Below, one piece after another: positions 27,690 to 36,284 of a DNA stretch of 64,000 nucleotides. Origin of the DNA: Candidatus Methanohalarchaeum thermophilum (GTDB lineage Archaea > Halobacteriota > Methanonatronarchaeia > Methanonatronarchaeales > Methanonatronarchaeaceae); contig MSDW01000001.1 of the NCBI GenBank assembly GCA_001914405.1, forward strand, positions 1,305,169-1,369,168, given 5' to 3'. A program made the position numbers and the translations under genes. The notes beneath the pieces are model-generated. The model made no database searches, had not been told where the DNA came from, and saw nothing but the letters and a program-made list of their open reading frames with translations. How positions within the stretch are numbered: position 1 is the stretch's first letter; each line of letters starts with the position of its first letter.

Positions 27690-27974
27690 TCAAAATATTT
27701 CGTTTCGTTTAAGACAAATTAAATGAACTGATAGGGGGAAGAAGGCGGAAAGAAACTATTGTCTTTGAAATAAGTGAATTTAACATAGCTAAACGGGTGC
27801 TTGAAAGGTTTGAAAGTTTATCTTCTGAGCTTGGAGTACCGTGGCAGTGTACGCAGTTATTGCTGTTGAATAAACCATTGGATACTCCTCTATAGAGGAA
27901 TAAGTTGTTGAAGTAGGTGGTAGCCCTTGTAGTTGGTCAGAAGCTCTGTCTTTTTAGGTCGGAGAGGATGTTAT
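27690..27974 (+). mobile_element. Decayed IS605-type element fragment
   Basis: Ends with agctctgtctttttaggtcgg then agaggatgtta at about 27974, a right-end hairpin like those at 24284 and 61866. The left border is not identified; it may be nested with the preceding element. Confidence 0.4.
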
Positions 27975-28019
27975 GTGTATGCCAAGAAATAATAATTTAA
28001 GGAACTAATTTTTGTTGAT

Positions 28020-30020
28020 ATGAAGGAGAGGTTGACTAGCGTTGATGTAGCAGCTTTGCAGGAAGAATTAAATCAATTGAAGGGTGCAAAGATTGAAAAA
28101 ACTTATCAATTGACCAGAGATGAGATTCTAATAAAGATGTATCACTATGATCAGGGTAATGTAAATTTAATAATAGAATCGGGTAAAAGAATGCATTTAA
28201 CTGATTATCCTAGACCAGCACCAGAGAGACCACCTGATTTTCCGATGGTAGTAAGAAAACATACTAAAGGCGGGACATTGAAGGAATTTAAGCAATTTGA
28301 TTTTGATAGGATTACTGTAATTGAGATAGAAAGAGGGGAAGAGGAATTTAAGCTAATATCAGAATTGTTTGGTAAAGGAAATGTTATTTTAACGAGGAGA
28401 GATGGGGCTATAATAAATTCATTAAGAAGAGAGGAAAGAAAGAAGAGGAAAATCAAAAAAGGACAAAAGTATGAATTTCCTTCTTCTAAGGATAATCCTC
28501 TTCAGGTCGAAAAAGAGAGATTTAGAAAGGTATTGAAGTCTTCAGATAGCGATGTAGTTAGGACTCTGGCTACTAGGTTAAACATCGGTGGAACCTATGC
28601 AGAGGAGATATGTGAAAGGTCAGGTATTGATAAAAATAAAGAGATTGATGAATTAACGGAAGAAGAGATGGCTTTACTCTTCGATGTGATGAAGGAACTC
28701 TTTAATCCTATAAAAGAAGGCAAAACACATCCGAGGATCGTGGAAGAAGGTAACGAGATGATAGATGTTACTCCACTAAAATTAGAGGTATATAGTGATA
28801 AAAAACAAACTGAATTTGATAGCTTAAACAAAGCCCTAGATGAATATTTTAATGTAAAAGAAGTAGATAAAGTAGAAGAAAAAAAAGAAAGTAAATTTAA
28901 TGAAGAGTTGAAGGCACTTGAAGGTAGAAAACACTCCCAGTTAAGTACAGCGAGGGAATACGAGGAAAAATACGAGGAAGGTATAGAAAAAGGAGACTTG
29001 ATCTATGGCTACTTCAATAAATTAGAGAAATTATTAGATATAGTAAGGAAGGCTCAGGATAAATACGGTTGGGAAGAAGTAAAAGAAAAAATTGAGGAAG
29101 GAAAAAAGAAGAACCTAGATTTAGCCAATATGGTTGAAGAGATAAAAGAAAATAAGGGAGAAATTGAAGTTAAATTGGATGAAAAAATTGTTAGTTTGGA
29201 TATAACCAAATCAATTCCTGAGAATGCAAAAGAGACATATGAAAAAGCTAAAAAATTAAAAAGAAAGTCTAAAGGAGCAAGAAAAGCTGCCAAAGATACT
29301 GAAAAAAAGATAAAAGAACTTAAAGAAAAAGGAAAGAAATCAATTGATGTAAGAGAAACTCCTCAAAGAAAAATAAACCAGAAAAGCTCTTGGTATGATA
29401 AATATAGGTGGTTTAAGTCTACAGATGGCTTTTTGGTAATAGGAGGAAGAAACGCAGACCAAAACGAAGAAATAGTCAAAAAACATATGCAGAGCCAAGA
29501 TCTATTTTTCCATACTGAAATGGAGGGAGCTCCAGCAGTTATACTTAAAACAGAAGGTAAAGACGTTCATGAAAGAAATTTAAGAGAAGCTGCAAAATTT
29601 GCCGGATCTACTTCTCAGGCTTGGAAAAAATTCTATTCCACCGATGTGTATTATGTTAACCCTGATCAGGTAACCAAAAACCCAGAAAGTGGGGAGTTCA
29701 TAAAAAAAGGAAGCTTCGTGATCAGAGGAAATAGAAACTACTTCAATAACATGGAGCTAGAACATTCGGTAGGCCTAGAAATAGATGAATACACCAGAGT
29801 TATAGGAGGTCCACCAGAAGCAATAAAATCAAATTCAAAATACCAAGTCGAATTGGAACCAGGAGATGAAGAAAGAAGCCAAGTAGCCAAAAAGATAAAA
29901 GAAATATTTGAAGAGAGATCAGAGCCAGAGGAGAAGAAGATAATGGAAAAGGTAGCTACCACGGATGAAATAGAAAGATTCTTCCCTCCAGGAAAACTAA
30001 GGATAAAAGAAAAAAATTAA
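28020..30020 (+). CDS. rqcH: RqcH/Rqc2/NEMF (NFACT) ribosome quality-control factor
   Basis: 666 residues. The N-terminal NFACT-N domain starts MKERLTSVDVAALQEELNQLKGAKIEKTYQL and includes LTDYPRPAPERPPDFPMVVRKH. HhH-like and long coiled-coil parts follow (about 285-450, very rich in Lys/Glu). The NFACT-R (DUF814) domain starts at WYDKYRWFKSTDGFLVIGGRNADQNE and includes HTEMEGAPAVILK. A C-terminal region ends FPPGKLRIKEKN. These proteins bind obstructed large subunits carrying peptidyl-tRNA and, in bacteria and eukaryotes, direct tailing of the stalled chain. The pelota gene follows 46 nt later on the same strand, and abcE1 is nearby. Confidence 0.93.
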   Translation: MKERLTSVDVAALQEELNQLKGAKIEKTYQLTRDEILIKMYHYDQGNVNLIIESGKRMHLTDYPRPAPERPPDFPMVVRKHTKGGTLKEFKQFDFDRITVIEIERGEEEFKLISELFGKGNVILTRRDGAIINSLRREERKKRKIKKGQKYEFPSSKDNPLQVEKERFRKVLKSSDSDVVRTLATRLNIGGTYAEEICERSGIDKNKEIDELTEEEMALLFDVMKELFNPIKEGKTHPRIVEEGNEMIDVTPLKLEVYSDKKQTEFDSLNKALDEYFNVKEVDKVEEKKESKFNEELKALEGRKHSQLSTAREYEEKYEEGIEKGDLIYGYFNKLEKLLDIVRKAQDKYGWEEVKEKIEEGKKKNLDLANMVEEIKENKGEIEVKLDEKIVSLDITKSIPENAKETYEKAKKLKRKSKGARKAAKDTEKKIKELKEKGKKSIDVRETPQRKINQKSSWYDKYRWFKSTDGFLVIGGRNADQNEEIVKKHMQSQDLFFHTEMEGAPAVILKTEGKDVHERNLREAAKFAGSTSQAWKKFYSTDVYYVNPDQVTKNPESGEFIKKGSFVIRGNRNYFNNMELEHSVGLEIDEYTRVIGGPPEAIKSNSKYQVELEPGDEERSQVAKKIKEIFEERSEPEEKKIMEKVATTDEIERFFPPGKLRIKEKN

Positions 30021-30066
30021 AAGATTATACAAGTAAACAAGGTTCTTTCACCAGAGGATACTAAGA

Positions 30067-31134
30067 ATGAAGATTAAAGAAAGAGATAAGGATGAACAAA
30101 GAATATCTCTAATTCCAGAGAACGAAGACGACTTCTGGACCCTATATCAAGTAATAGAAAGAGGGGATCAAGTCAAAGCACTTACATTTAGAAGTCCAGA
30201 AGATTCTTCAGATAAAATAAGGCCTGAAGAAAGAGAAAAAGAAGCTATAAAGTTAAGAATAGAGGTACAAGATATCGAATACCAGGATTTTTCCGGAAGA
30301 CTGAGAGTAAGTGGAGTTATAAAAGAGGGAAAAGAGGACTACATAGGAAGATACCACACAATAAATCTAGAGGAGAACAAGGATGTCGATATCTGGAAAA
30401 ATGAATGGAAGAAAGATCAATTAGATCGATTAAATTCCGCTGTAAAAGAGACTGATAAACCAAAAACACTTATAGTTTCAATTGAAGAGGGAAAATCCGC
30501 TATTTCAGTTGTTAAAAGACATGGCCTTAGCGAAGTCAACGAAATTAACTCCGGGTCTGGAAAAACTCTTGGAGACGGCGTAAACAAGAGAAAGGAATTC
30601 TTTGGAAGAACATATTCTATGATAAAAAGAATTGTGAAATCAAAGGGAGTTGACGAAATAATACTAGCAGGCCCTGGATTCACCAAGAAGGACTTCCAGA
30701 AATTCGTTAAAGAAAAGAACTCCGATATATCAGAAAAAATACATGTGGAGGACACATCAACAGGAGGAGAAAGAGGGATAAAAGAGGCTATAAACAGAGG
30801 AGCCGTTCAAAGAATATGGAAAGAATCAAGGATTACAACCGAGTCTAAATTAATTGAAAGATTACTGGAAGAAATAGCAAAAGAAGGTAAAGCTACCTAT
30901 GGAAAAGAAAGTGTAAAAAAAGCTATTAAACTAGGAGCAGTAAAAAAACTATTAATCAATGAAAAAACACTAAAAAAACATAGAGAAGAGGGAATAGAGG
31001 AAATAGAACACATAATAGAAGAAACAAGAAATAAAGGTGGAAAAACAAAAATAATAAGCAGTGAATACGAACCAGGAGAAAAACTAGAAGCTCTAGGAGG
31101 AATAGCAGCACTACTAAGATTCAAAATAAGCTAA
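30067..31134 (+). CDS. pelA: Pelota (Dom34), ribosome rescue factor
   Basis: 355 residues, three domains like release factor aRF1 but without the GGQ loop. The N-terminal Sm-like domain comprises EDDFWTLYQVIERGDQVKALTFR and DFSGRLRVSGVI. The central domain includes SIEEGKSAISVVKRHGL. The C-terminal eL30-like domain ends KIISSEYEPGEKLEALGGIAALLRF. Pelota enters the empty A site of stalled ribosomes with aEF1A and then hands over to ABCE1. Co-directional with rqcH and probably in its operon. Confidence 0.93.
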   Translation: MKIKERDKDEQRISLIPENEDDFWTLYQVIERGDQVKALTFRSPEDSSDKIRPEEREKEAIKLRIEVQDIEYQDFSGRLRVSGVIKEGKEDYIGRYHTINLEENKDVDIWKNEWKKDQLDRLNSAVKETDKPKTLIVSIEEGKSAISVVKRHGLSEVNEINSGSGKTLGDGVNKRKEFFGRTYSMIKRIVKSKGVDEIILAGPGFTKKDFQKFVKEKNSDISEKIHVEDTSTGGERGIKEAINRGAVQRIWKESRITTESKLIERLLEEIAKEGKATYGKESVKKAIKLGAVKKLLINEKTLKKHREEGIEEIEHIIEETRNKGGKTKIISSEYEPGEKLEALGGIAALLRFKIS

Positions 31135-31183
31135 ATTAAATCAAACCCAACTTTAAGACTAAAATAAGAAATTAAAAAAAATA

Positions 31184-31642
31184 TCAGAAATAATCCTTAA
31201 AATCCTTTAAATCCTTTATCTCTTCTGAATCCTTTCCCGCATCTTCTATTACTTCTTTTTCCATTAAAATCTCTGAACCAGTCCTAGCAGCAATAGCTAT
31301 ACAATCACTTGGCCTAGAATCAATTTTTATAGATCTCTCCTTTTTCTCTAAGATCAACTGTGCAAAAAAAACGCCATTCTCTAGTTCATCAATAACTATC
31401 TTATTAACATCGATCTCAAGTTCATCAAGAAACTTCTCAATCAAGTCATGCGTGAAAGGTCTAGCCGGTTCTCCATCCTCTAAACCTCTTTGAGCTGAAA
31501 GAGCTTCTCCAAGGCCAACATATATAGGTATAAAATCATCTTCACTGGTCTTTAAAACCACAACTGGAGCAATACCCTTAGATGTCTCGGAAACAAATAT
31601 ACCATACAGCTCTACAGGAACCTGATTTCTATTTTCTTCCAT
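31184..31642 (-). CDS. Bifunctional-nuclease-domain (DUF151) protein
   Basis: 152 residues. DUF151 signature: VELYGIFVSETSKGIAPVVVLK, IPIYVGLGEALSAQ, RPFTHDLIEKFL, then RPSDCIAIAARTGSEILMEKEVIEDAG. Members bind or degrade nucleic acid in vitro; the cellular role is unsettled. The C-terminal tail is acidic. It converges on pelota, with about 50 nt between the stops. Confidence 0.88.
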   Translation of the reverse strand: MEENRNQVPVELYGIFVSETSKGIAPVVVLKTSEDDFIPIYVGLGEALSAQRGLEDGEPARPFTHDLIEKFLDELEIDVNKIVIDELENGVFFAQLILEKKERSIKIDSRPSDCIAIAARTGSEILMEKEVIEDAGKDSEEIKDLKDFKDYF

Positions 31643-31730
31643 AACCTAAACCACTCATCTTCTTAATTTAACTAATCTTTAAATATTCCTTTCTCTCCTA
31701 GAGAAAACCTCAACCAAATCCAGTAGTTCA

Positions 31731-31985
31731 CTAAAAGGGATCAGGATCGGGGATCTCTCTTTCATCATCCGGGTTAGTATACTCTCTACAATCCAAACAG
31801 TGCTTTGTCCTCACCTTACCACGAAGAGAACAATAAACTATAGAATAACTTCCAGCATTCACATGTTTAATAAAATACTTACAGTCAGATGTCTCTAAAT
31901 CACTATCGTGATCGAACAACCCTTGATCAATATCGTCTCCAGGAAACCTCTTATCATCATCCCCAAGAGATGGCGAATCTGGCAT
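31731..31985 (-). CDS. Very acidic small protein with a Cys-rich, zinc-finger-like core
   Basis: 84 residues. The N-terminal 35 residues are Asp-rich (DDDKRFPGDDIDQGLFDHDSD). The core has C35, then YCSLRGKVRTKHCLDCREY, giving four Cys residues spaced to bind one metal. The tail is again acidic (PDDEREIPDPDPF). The Cys-x-n-Cys ... HCLDC arrangement is reminiscent of small archaeal zinc proteins, but no family is named with confidence. It lies between the DUF151 and MscS genes on the same strand. Confidence 0.55.
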   Translation of the reverse strand: MPDSPSLGDDDKRFPGDDIDQGLFDHDSDLETSDCKYFIKHVNAGSYSIVYCSLRGKVRTKHCLDCREYTNPDDEREIPDPDPF

Positions 31986-32054
31986 ATCAATTAAATAATA
32001 GTATTCATTATACTTAATAACAACTCCATCTTAGACTACACCGCCTTTATATTA

Positions 32055-32115
32055 GTGATGGAGAAAAAACCCCTTCCTCACAAACGAAAAACTAGTAAAG
32101 TAAGAGGTAGGGACA
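32055..32115 (+). repeat. Short fused-end element, degenerate
   Basis: cccttcctcacaaacgaaaa, actagtaaagtaagaggtaggg; related to the unit at 33120-33214. It lies between the small acidic gene and the MscS gene. Confidence 0.4.
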
Positions 32116-32129
32116 TGGGTAGAGGTGGT

Positions 32130-33002
32130 TTACCCTTGGTTAGGTGGTTCTGGTTGTGGTTCTGATTGATTTTTCAACCAAACATCTCTTTGAGGGAAAG
32201 GTATAGTGATACCTTCTTCTTTTAGCCTCTTATTAACCTCAAAATTAAGCTGGCTCTTCACCTTCCATTTTTTGAGAGGAGCAAGGATCCAACACTTTAG
32301 TTTAAACTGTAAAGCCGAATCACCGAATTCCGAAAAAAACACCTCAGGTTCAGGGTAGTTCAATACTGTATCATTATCCCTAGCTATCTCAAGTAGAATC
32401 TCTTTCACTTTTTCAACATTTGTACCATATTTTACTCCAACGGAAGTACTAATTCTGATTTTTTCATCTTTGTACGAATAATTAACAAAGGGCTTAGAAA
32501 ATAACTCTTGATTAGGGACTATAATATGTAGGTTATCAATAGTTTTTACTGTGGTAGACCTTACTCCAGTATCAGTAACTTTTCCTAATTTGTTATCAAA
32601 CTCAACGATATCACCAATCCTCACCGTCCGATCACCCATTAATATCAAACCAGAAATCATGTTGCTTGTAATAGACTGAAGCCCAAAACCTATGATTATA
32701 CCAGCAACACCAGCAGCAGCTAAAACACCAGTTAAAGGCACTCCAATAGAGTTAAACCCAATGTAAATACCAATAACAACTATAAAATAATGAATTAGCT
32801 TTAAAATAGGATTTGCAGCTTCATCCTTAAAACCACTTCGGTCAAGAGCCGCTCTAACCACCTTTCTAACCCATCTAGAAACCAAAAAGGTACCTACCAA
32901 AATTATAACTAAAACGAACAAATCACCCACAGTAATTGTATTCTCCGAGATCGACAACAACTTAATCTTAGAGATCTCACCTATCAAACTTATAAAATCC
33001 AT
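32130..33002 (-). CDS. mscS: MscS-family mechanosensitive channel
   Basis: 290 residues. Membrane helices lie at about 24-44, 67-85 and 88-118; the last is the pore helix with the Gly/Ala packing pattern GVLAAAGVAGIIIGFGLQSITSNMISGL. The beta domain follows (GDIVEFDNKLGKVTDTGVRSTTVKTIDNLHIIVPNQ) and then the C-terminal vestibule domain (LKCWILAPLKKWKVKSQLNFEVNKRLKEEGITIPFPQRDV). It releases small solutes upon hypo-osmotic shock, a useful function in a salt-adapted cell. Normal small-MscS length with a short proline-rich tail. Confidence 0.93.
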   Translation of the reverse strand: MDFISLIGEISKIKLLSISENTITVGDLFVLVIILVGTFLVSRWVRKVVRAALDRSGFKDEAANPILKLIHYFIVVIGIYIGFNSIGVPLTGVLAAAGVAGIIIGFGLQSITSNMISGLILMGDRTVRIGDIVEFDNKLGKVTDTGVRSTTVKTIDNLHIIVPNQELFSKPFVNYSYKDEKIRISTSVGVKYGTNVEKVKEILLEIARDNDTVLNYPEPEVFFSEFGDSALQFKLKCWILAPLKKWKVKSQLNFEVNKRLKEEGITIPFPQRDVWLKNQSEPQPEPPNQG

Positions 33003-33119
33003 AATACCCCTCTATGAAGACGATAATTAGCTCATATAATCTAAATTAACTATCTAGTTTCAACATACACCAAATACACATTAAAACCAAATTAATAAAT
33101 AATCGATAATATAATATAC

Positions 33120-33214
33120 ATTTTAACTTATTTGGTGATAAACCTCTCTTCTTCACAAGTGAAAAACTAGTAATCTTCTTCACTGCCCAAAAACTAGTAA
33201 GGTAAGGGTAGTTC
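33120..33214 (+). repeat. Fused-end element (about 95 bp)
   Basis: Starts ttttaacttatttggtgata and ends ggtaagggtagttcac. Between them are two copies of cttcac ... aaaactagtaa, so it looks like two short units merged. It lies between the mscS gene and the promoter of the gene at 33345. Confidence 0.55.
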
Positions 33215-33289
33215 ACAGCTAAGAAAAATAAAAATAAGAAAAAGTATTATAAAAACTAAGCGATATGATGAAAACAGTTAATGGATTGG

Positions 33290-33322
33290 TTTTTATACAG
33301 GAATATTAATTCTATTCCTGTA
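33290..33322 (+). promoter_or_regulatory. TATA box followed by a perfect 9-bp inverted repeat
   Basis: tttttata (33290-33297) is a good TATA box for the gene at 33345. It runs directly into a perfect inverted repeat, TACAGGAAT (33296-33304) and ATTCCTGTA (33314-33322), with a 9-nt gap, covering the expected transcription start. It could be an operator for a dimeric repressor or a 5' hairpin. AGGTGA follows before the ATG. Confidence 0.6.
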
Positions 33323-33344
33323 GAACTAATAAAGGTGACAAACT

Positions 33345-33671
33345 ATGAAAGGAAGGAAATTTAAGGCTAAGAGAGGCCATTACATTAAAAAAGATGAAGT
33401 AGAAGAAGCTATTAAAGATATTTTTGAGGAATATGAGAAGAATGATAATTTATTTAAAGTTAGAAATTACTTATCTTTCGAATTACTCGAGATAGAAGTA
33501 CTCGAACATAAGAACAAGAAGAATAGGCTTAGAGTATATACTGAAGCAGATCTATCAAAATCAGATAAAGCATTGGATAGCAAAAGAGACCTAAATAAAT
33601 TCTTAAAGAAAATTACTGGTTACACGGCAAAGGAAAGGATGAAGAGAATGAAAAAAGAAGTCGAAGACTAG
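33345..33671 (+). CDS. Conserved archaeal protein of about 108 residues (DUF5611-like)
   Basis: 108 residues, rich in Lys and Glu. The start MKGRKFKAKRGHYI, the two-strand middle (LLEIEVLEHKNKKNRLRVYTEADLS) and the end LNKFLKKITGYTAKERMKRMKKEVE look like the DUF5611 family of methanogen proteins; this is recalled by pattern, not checked. The function is unknown. A strong ribosome-binding site and a promoter with an inverted repeat precede it (33290-33322). The stop overlaps by four bases with the converging gene at 33668. Confidence 0.65.
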   Translation: MKGRKFKAKRGHYIKKDEVEEAIKDIFEEYEKNDNLFKVRNYLSFELLEIEVLEHKNKKNRLRVYTEADLSKSDKALDSKRDLNKFLKKITGYTAKERMKRMKKEVED

Positions 33672-34393
33672 TCAATTATTTCAATTTTGTATCTTTTGAC
33701 TAAGTTACCAGTCTTTAGGTAAGCATACTCCTTATCGATATCGAGGTATTTTTTTTTATCCTCTAGTTCACTAGGAACAAGTATATCGTCCGGTGATAAG
33801 TTTCTCTCGAACTTGAATTCAATTTTAAATTCACCTATTTTTGTTTCGACTTTTTCTATCCATTTATCACCGATCTCACCATCCAGATAATCTCCAAATA
33901 ATGGCTCTCTTATTTCTTTATCTCTTTCTTTGTCTCTTTCGAATTCTCTTAGTTCCTTTAGGATTTTCTTAATGTCTTCTGGAAGAATATCAATAAACTC
34001 TTCCTCAATCTCATCGTCGGCTATATCATTAATCTCTCTGATATTTTTACTGATCTCAATAATTACTTCCTTTAATTTATCTTCAGTGAAATAACCTTTT
34101 TCTAAAGCGTAGAAAAAAGTTGAACCTGCCCTAATTACTTTATCTTCGAAAGCGCTTTTGGCGTTAGAGAAGTCGCTGGCTGAATATTCCTTATCTATAA
34201 ATGGAAATAGCTGTGGTAGCTTTTCACCGGCCTCAGTCATAGGAACTCTTCCAGTTTCTTCCTCCCTGAACTCCAAGATAGCCTCTGAAATCATCCATTC
34301 TCTTGTAGTCAACAAAGAACGATCTTTCAAGAATTTATTTATTGATCCATAACTATCTTTATCTACCTTCTGGAATTTACTAAACCTATCCAT
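33668..34393 (-). CDS. Conserved archaeal protein, DUF5806-like
   Basis: 241 residues. The N-terminal half (FSKFQKVDKDSYGSINKFLKDRSLLTTREWMISEAIL, EETGRVPMTEAGEKLPQLFPFI, FEDKVIRAGSTFFYALEKGYF) matches a family frequent in haloarchaea and other Euryarchaeota, named DUF5806 from memory. The C-terminal half is a charged extension with several short strands. The helical N-terminal part may bind nucleic acid, but no function is established. Divergent from the ribosomal block at 34482, with about 90 bp between. Confidence 0.6.
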   Translation of the reverse strand: MDRFSKFQKVDKDSYGSINKFLKDRSLLTTREWMISEAILEFREEETGRVPMTEAGEKLPQLFPFIDKEYSASDFSNAKSAFEDKVIRAGSTFFYALEKGYFTEDKLKEVIIEISKNIREINDIADDEIEEEFIDILPEDIKKILKELREFERDKERDKEIREPLFGDYLDGEIGDKWIEKVETKIGEFKIEFKFERNLSPDDILVPSELEDKKKYLDIDKEYAYLKTGNLVKRYKIEIID

Positions 34394-34454
34394 TTAGTTA
34401 AAAATTAATTCACACCTATAATATTTTTTTTATGCATAAATTACCGAAATAGAC

Positions 34455-34467
34455 GAAATATTTAAGT
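34455..34467 (+). promoter_or_regulatory. TATA box of the ribosomal-protein block
   Basis: The AT-rich core gaaatatttaagt lies about 20-25 nt before the ATG at 34482, which would place transcription start very near the start codon (a leaderless or nearly leaderless mRNA). It is the only promoter-like signal before L3 that stands out; genes from here to 50531 are packed tightly, most with gaps under 15 bp. Confidence 0.5.
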
Positions 34468-34481
34468 GGAGAAAGAACAAC

Positions 34482-35318
34482 ATGGAAAAACCAAGACAAG
34501 AGTTAAGGGTGTTGATCCCCTCTTCAGTTACATCAGAGCTTGGTGATAAGAAGATAAAAACAGTGAAATTAGGGCATATAGCAAGGTCCTTATCGATATT
34601 TAGGGTGCAGAATGTAACAGTCTACAGGACTAAAAGAGACAGTGAGTTAGATTTCATTAAAAAGGTTCTACAGTATGCGGAAACCCCACCATACTTAAAG
34701 AAGAAGTTGTTCGGTTTATCGGATGACTTAAGGTATGTCGGCGTGATTCCGCCTCTGCAAACTCCTCACCACAATGTAACGAAAGAAATAAGTGAAGGAG
34801 AATATAGAGAGGGGATGGTTGTTGATACTGACCTCGAAGATCAAGTAGGTTCTGATTACTGCGCGAGGGCTTATATTGGCTTAGACGAGCCAGCCCTTCT
34901 CGCTAAATGTGGAAACATAAGCGAGAATAAGCGCATAACTGTCAGAACTGTTTCGTGTGGAGATCAAGTTGTAGTGAAAAGAACCTCAAAAGATGAGGTT
35001 CCATACTATTGGGGCTACGAGACAAAGGTATCAAATCACCTAGATAATGAGTTAATAAGGCTAAAAGAAAAAGGTTGGAGAATAGTCTCAACCTCCGTCT
35101 ACGGAGAAATAGTAGATAAGAACAGCCTAGAGGATCATCTATCCAAAAAAACAGCAATCATATTTGGATCCCCTAACAAAGGGGTAAGAGAGTATCTAGA
35201 AGACCCCTCTATAGTAGATGAGGAAATCAATACGGTACCCAACCAAGGAACCGAAACCGTAAGGACGGAGGAAGCAATACAGTCCACATTATCAATATTT
35301 AATTTAGTTAGAAAATAA
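34482..35318 (+). CDS. SPOUT-fold RNA methyltransferase (COG2106)
   Basis: 278 residues. The family has a trefoil-knot SAM site split by an inserted beta domain. Visible parts are RVLIPSSVTSEL, the substrate-side motif ARSLSIFRVQNVTVYRT, PPLQTPHH, an inserted OB-like domain (about 95-165), and the knot region IIFGSPNKGVREYL then NTVPNQGTETVRTEEAIQSTLSIFN. It is thought to methylate rRNA; the eukaryotic relative (SPOUT1) acts on RNA. It commonly sits before L3 in Euryarchaeota, as here, with 9 nt between. Confidence 0.88.
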   Translation: MEKPRQELRVLIPSSVTSELGDKKIKTVKLGHIARSLSIFRVQNVTVYRTKRDSELDFIKKVLQYAETPPYLKKKLFGLSDDLRYVGVIPPLQTPHHNVTKEISEGEYREGMVVDTDLEDQVGSDYCARAYIGLDEPALLAKCGNISENKRITVRTVSCGDQVVVKRTSKDEVPYYWGYETKVSNHLDNELIRLKEKGWRIVSTSVYGEIVDKNSLEDHLSKKTAIIFGSPNKGVREYLEDPSIVDEEINTVPNQGTETVRTEEAIQSTLSIFNLVRK

Positions 35319-35327
35319 GGTGAAAGA

Positions 35328-36281
35328 ATGGTTGATAAAAATAGACCTAGAAAAGGGTCACTAGCTTTTAGCCCAAGAAAAAGAGCTGAAAGTGAAATAC
35401 CTAGGATAAGATCATATCCAGACAAAGATACAGCTAAGCTTCTCGGTTTCCTAGGATACAAGGCAGGAATGACCGATATAGTCGTAGTTGATGACAAACC
35501 CAATTCAGTGACAGAAGGATCTGAGATCACAGTACCCGTGACAGTGATTGAGGTTCCTAGGATCTCAATAATCGGAATCAGAGGGTACAAAGAAACTCCA
35601 TATGGATTAAGGCCCTTTACTGAAACCGACGGATCAAAAGATAAACTAGAAGAATTCAAGGAAATGGTAGAAAAAGAAAAATTAGATGAAATTAGATTAA
35701 AGATTAAAACTTCACCTAACAGAGTATCCTCAATACCTAAAAAAGAATCCGAGATAACTGAAATGCCTATCGGAGGAGAATTAAAAGATCAATTAGATCT
35801 AGCAGAGGAATTACTAGGTGAAAAGGTTGGTCTTAATGAGGTATATGATGAAGGAGAATTTGTAGATGTTTCCGCCGTTACAAAAGGAAAAGGAACCGAA
35901 GGCCCCGTAAAGAGATGGGGAGTCAAGATACAAGACAGAAAAGCTCAGAGAAAAGGAAAAGGAAGACATATAGGTAACCTAGGTCCTTGGCATCCTACAC
36001 ATGTAAGATGGCAGGTTCCTCAGATGGGCCAAACCGGCTACCACCAGAGAACGGAGTTAAACAAGAGAATAATGAAAATTGGCTCAGATCCGTCTGAAGT
36101 AAATCCTGAAGGAGGATTCCTAAAATACGGAGAAGTAAGTAATAACTATGCACTTCTAAAAGGCAGCGTTCCAGGGCCATCAAAGAGACTAGTAAGAATG
36201 AGAGACGCAATAAGGCCTAAAGGCATAGAAGGAAAGCCCGAGATAAAATATATCTCAACTGAAAGCAAGCAAGGGGTGTAA
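35328..36281 (+). CDS. rpl3: 50S ribosomal protein L3
   Basis: 317 residues, archaeal/eukaryotic uL3 type. Recognised by NRPRKGSLAFSPRKRAESEIPRIRSYP, LGFLGYKAGMTDIVVVDD, DVSAVTKGKGTEGPVKRWGVK, and HIGNLGPWHPTHVRWQVPQMGQTGYHQRTELNKRI with the W-finger that reaches toward the peptidyl-transferase centre. First ribosomal gene of the block; a ribosome-binding site (aaggtga) precedes the ATG. Confidence 0.97.
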   Translation: MVDKNRPRKGSLAFSPRKRAESEIPRIRSYPDKDTAKLLGFLGYKAGMTDIVVVDDKPNSVTEGSEITVPVTVIEVPRISIIGIRGYKETPYGLRPFTETDGSKDKLEEFKEMVEKEKLDEIRLKIKTSPNRVSSIPKKESEITEMPIGGELKDQLDLAEELLGEKVGLNEVYDEGEFVDVSAVTKGKGTEGPVKRWGVKIQDRKAQRKGKGRHIGNLGPWHPTHVRWQVPQMGQTGYHQRTELNKRIMKIGSDPSEVNPEGGFLKYGEVSNNYALLKGSVPGPSKRLVRMRDAIRPKGIEGKPEIKYISTESKQGV

Positions 36282-36284
36282 TCA

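Noticed and set aside
27240-27985. Possible damaged tnpB gene
   Set aside because: Only scaffold-like and right-end sequence is recognisable; no RuvC or zinc-ribbon motif could be read in any frame.
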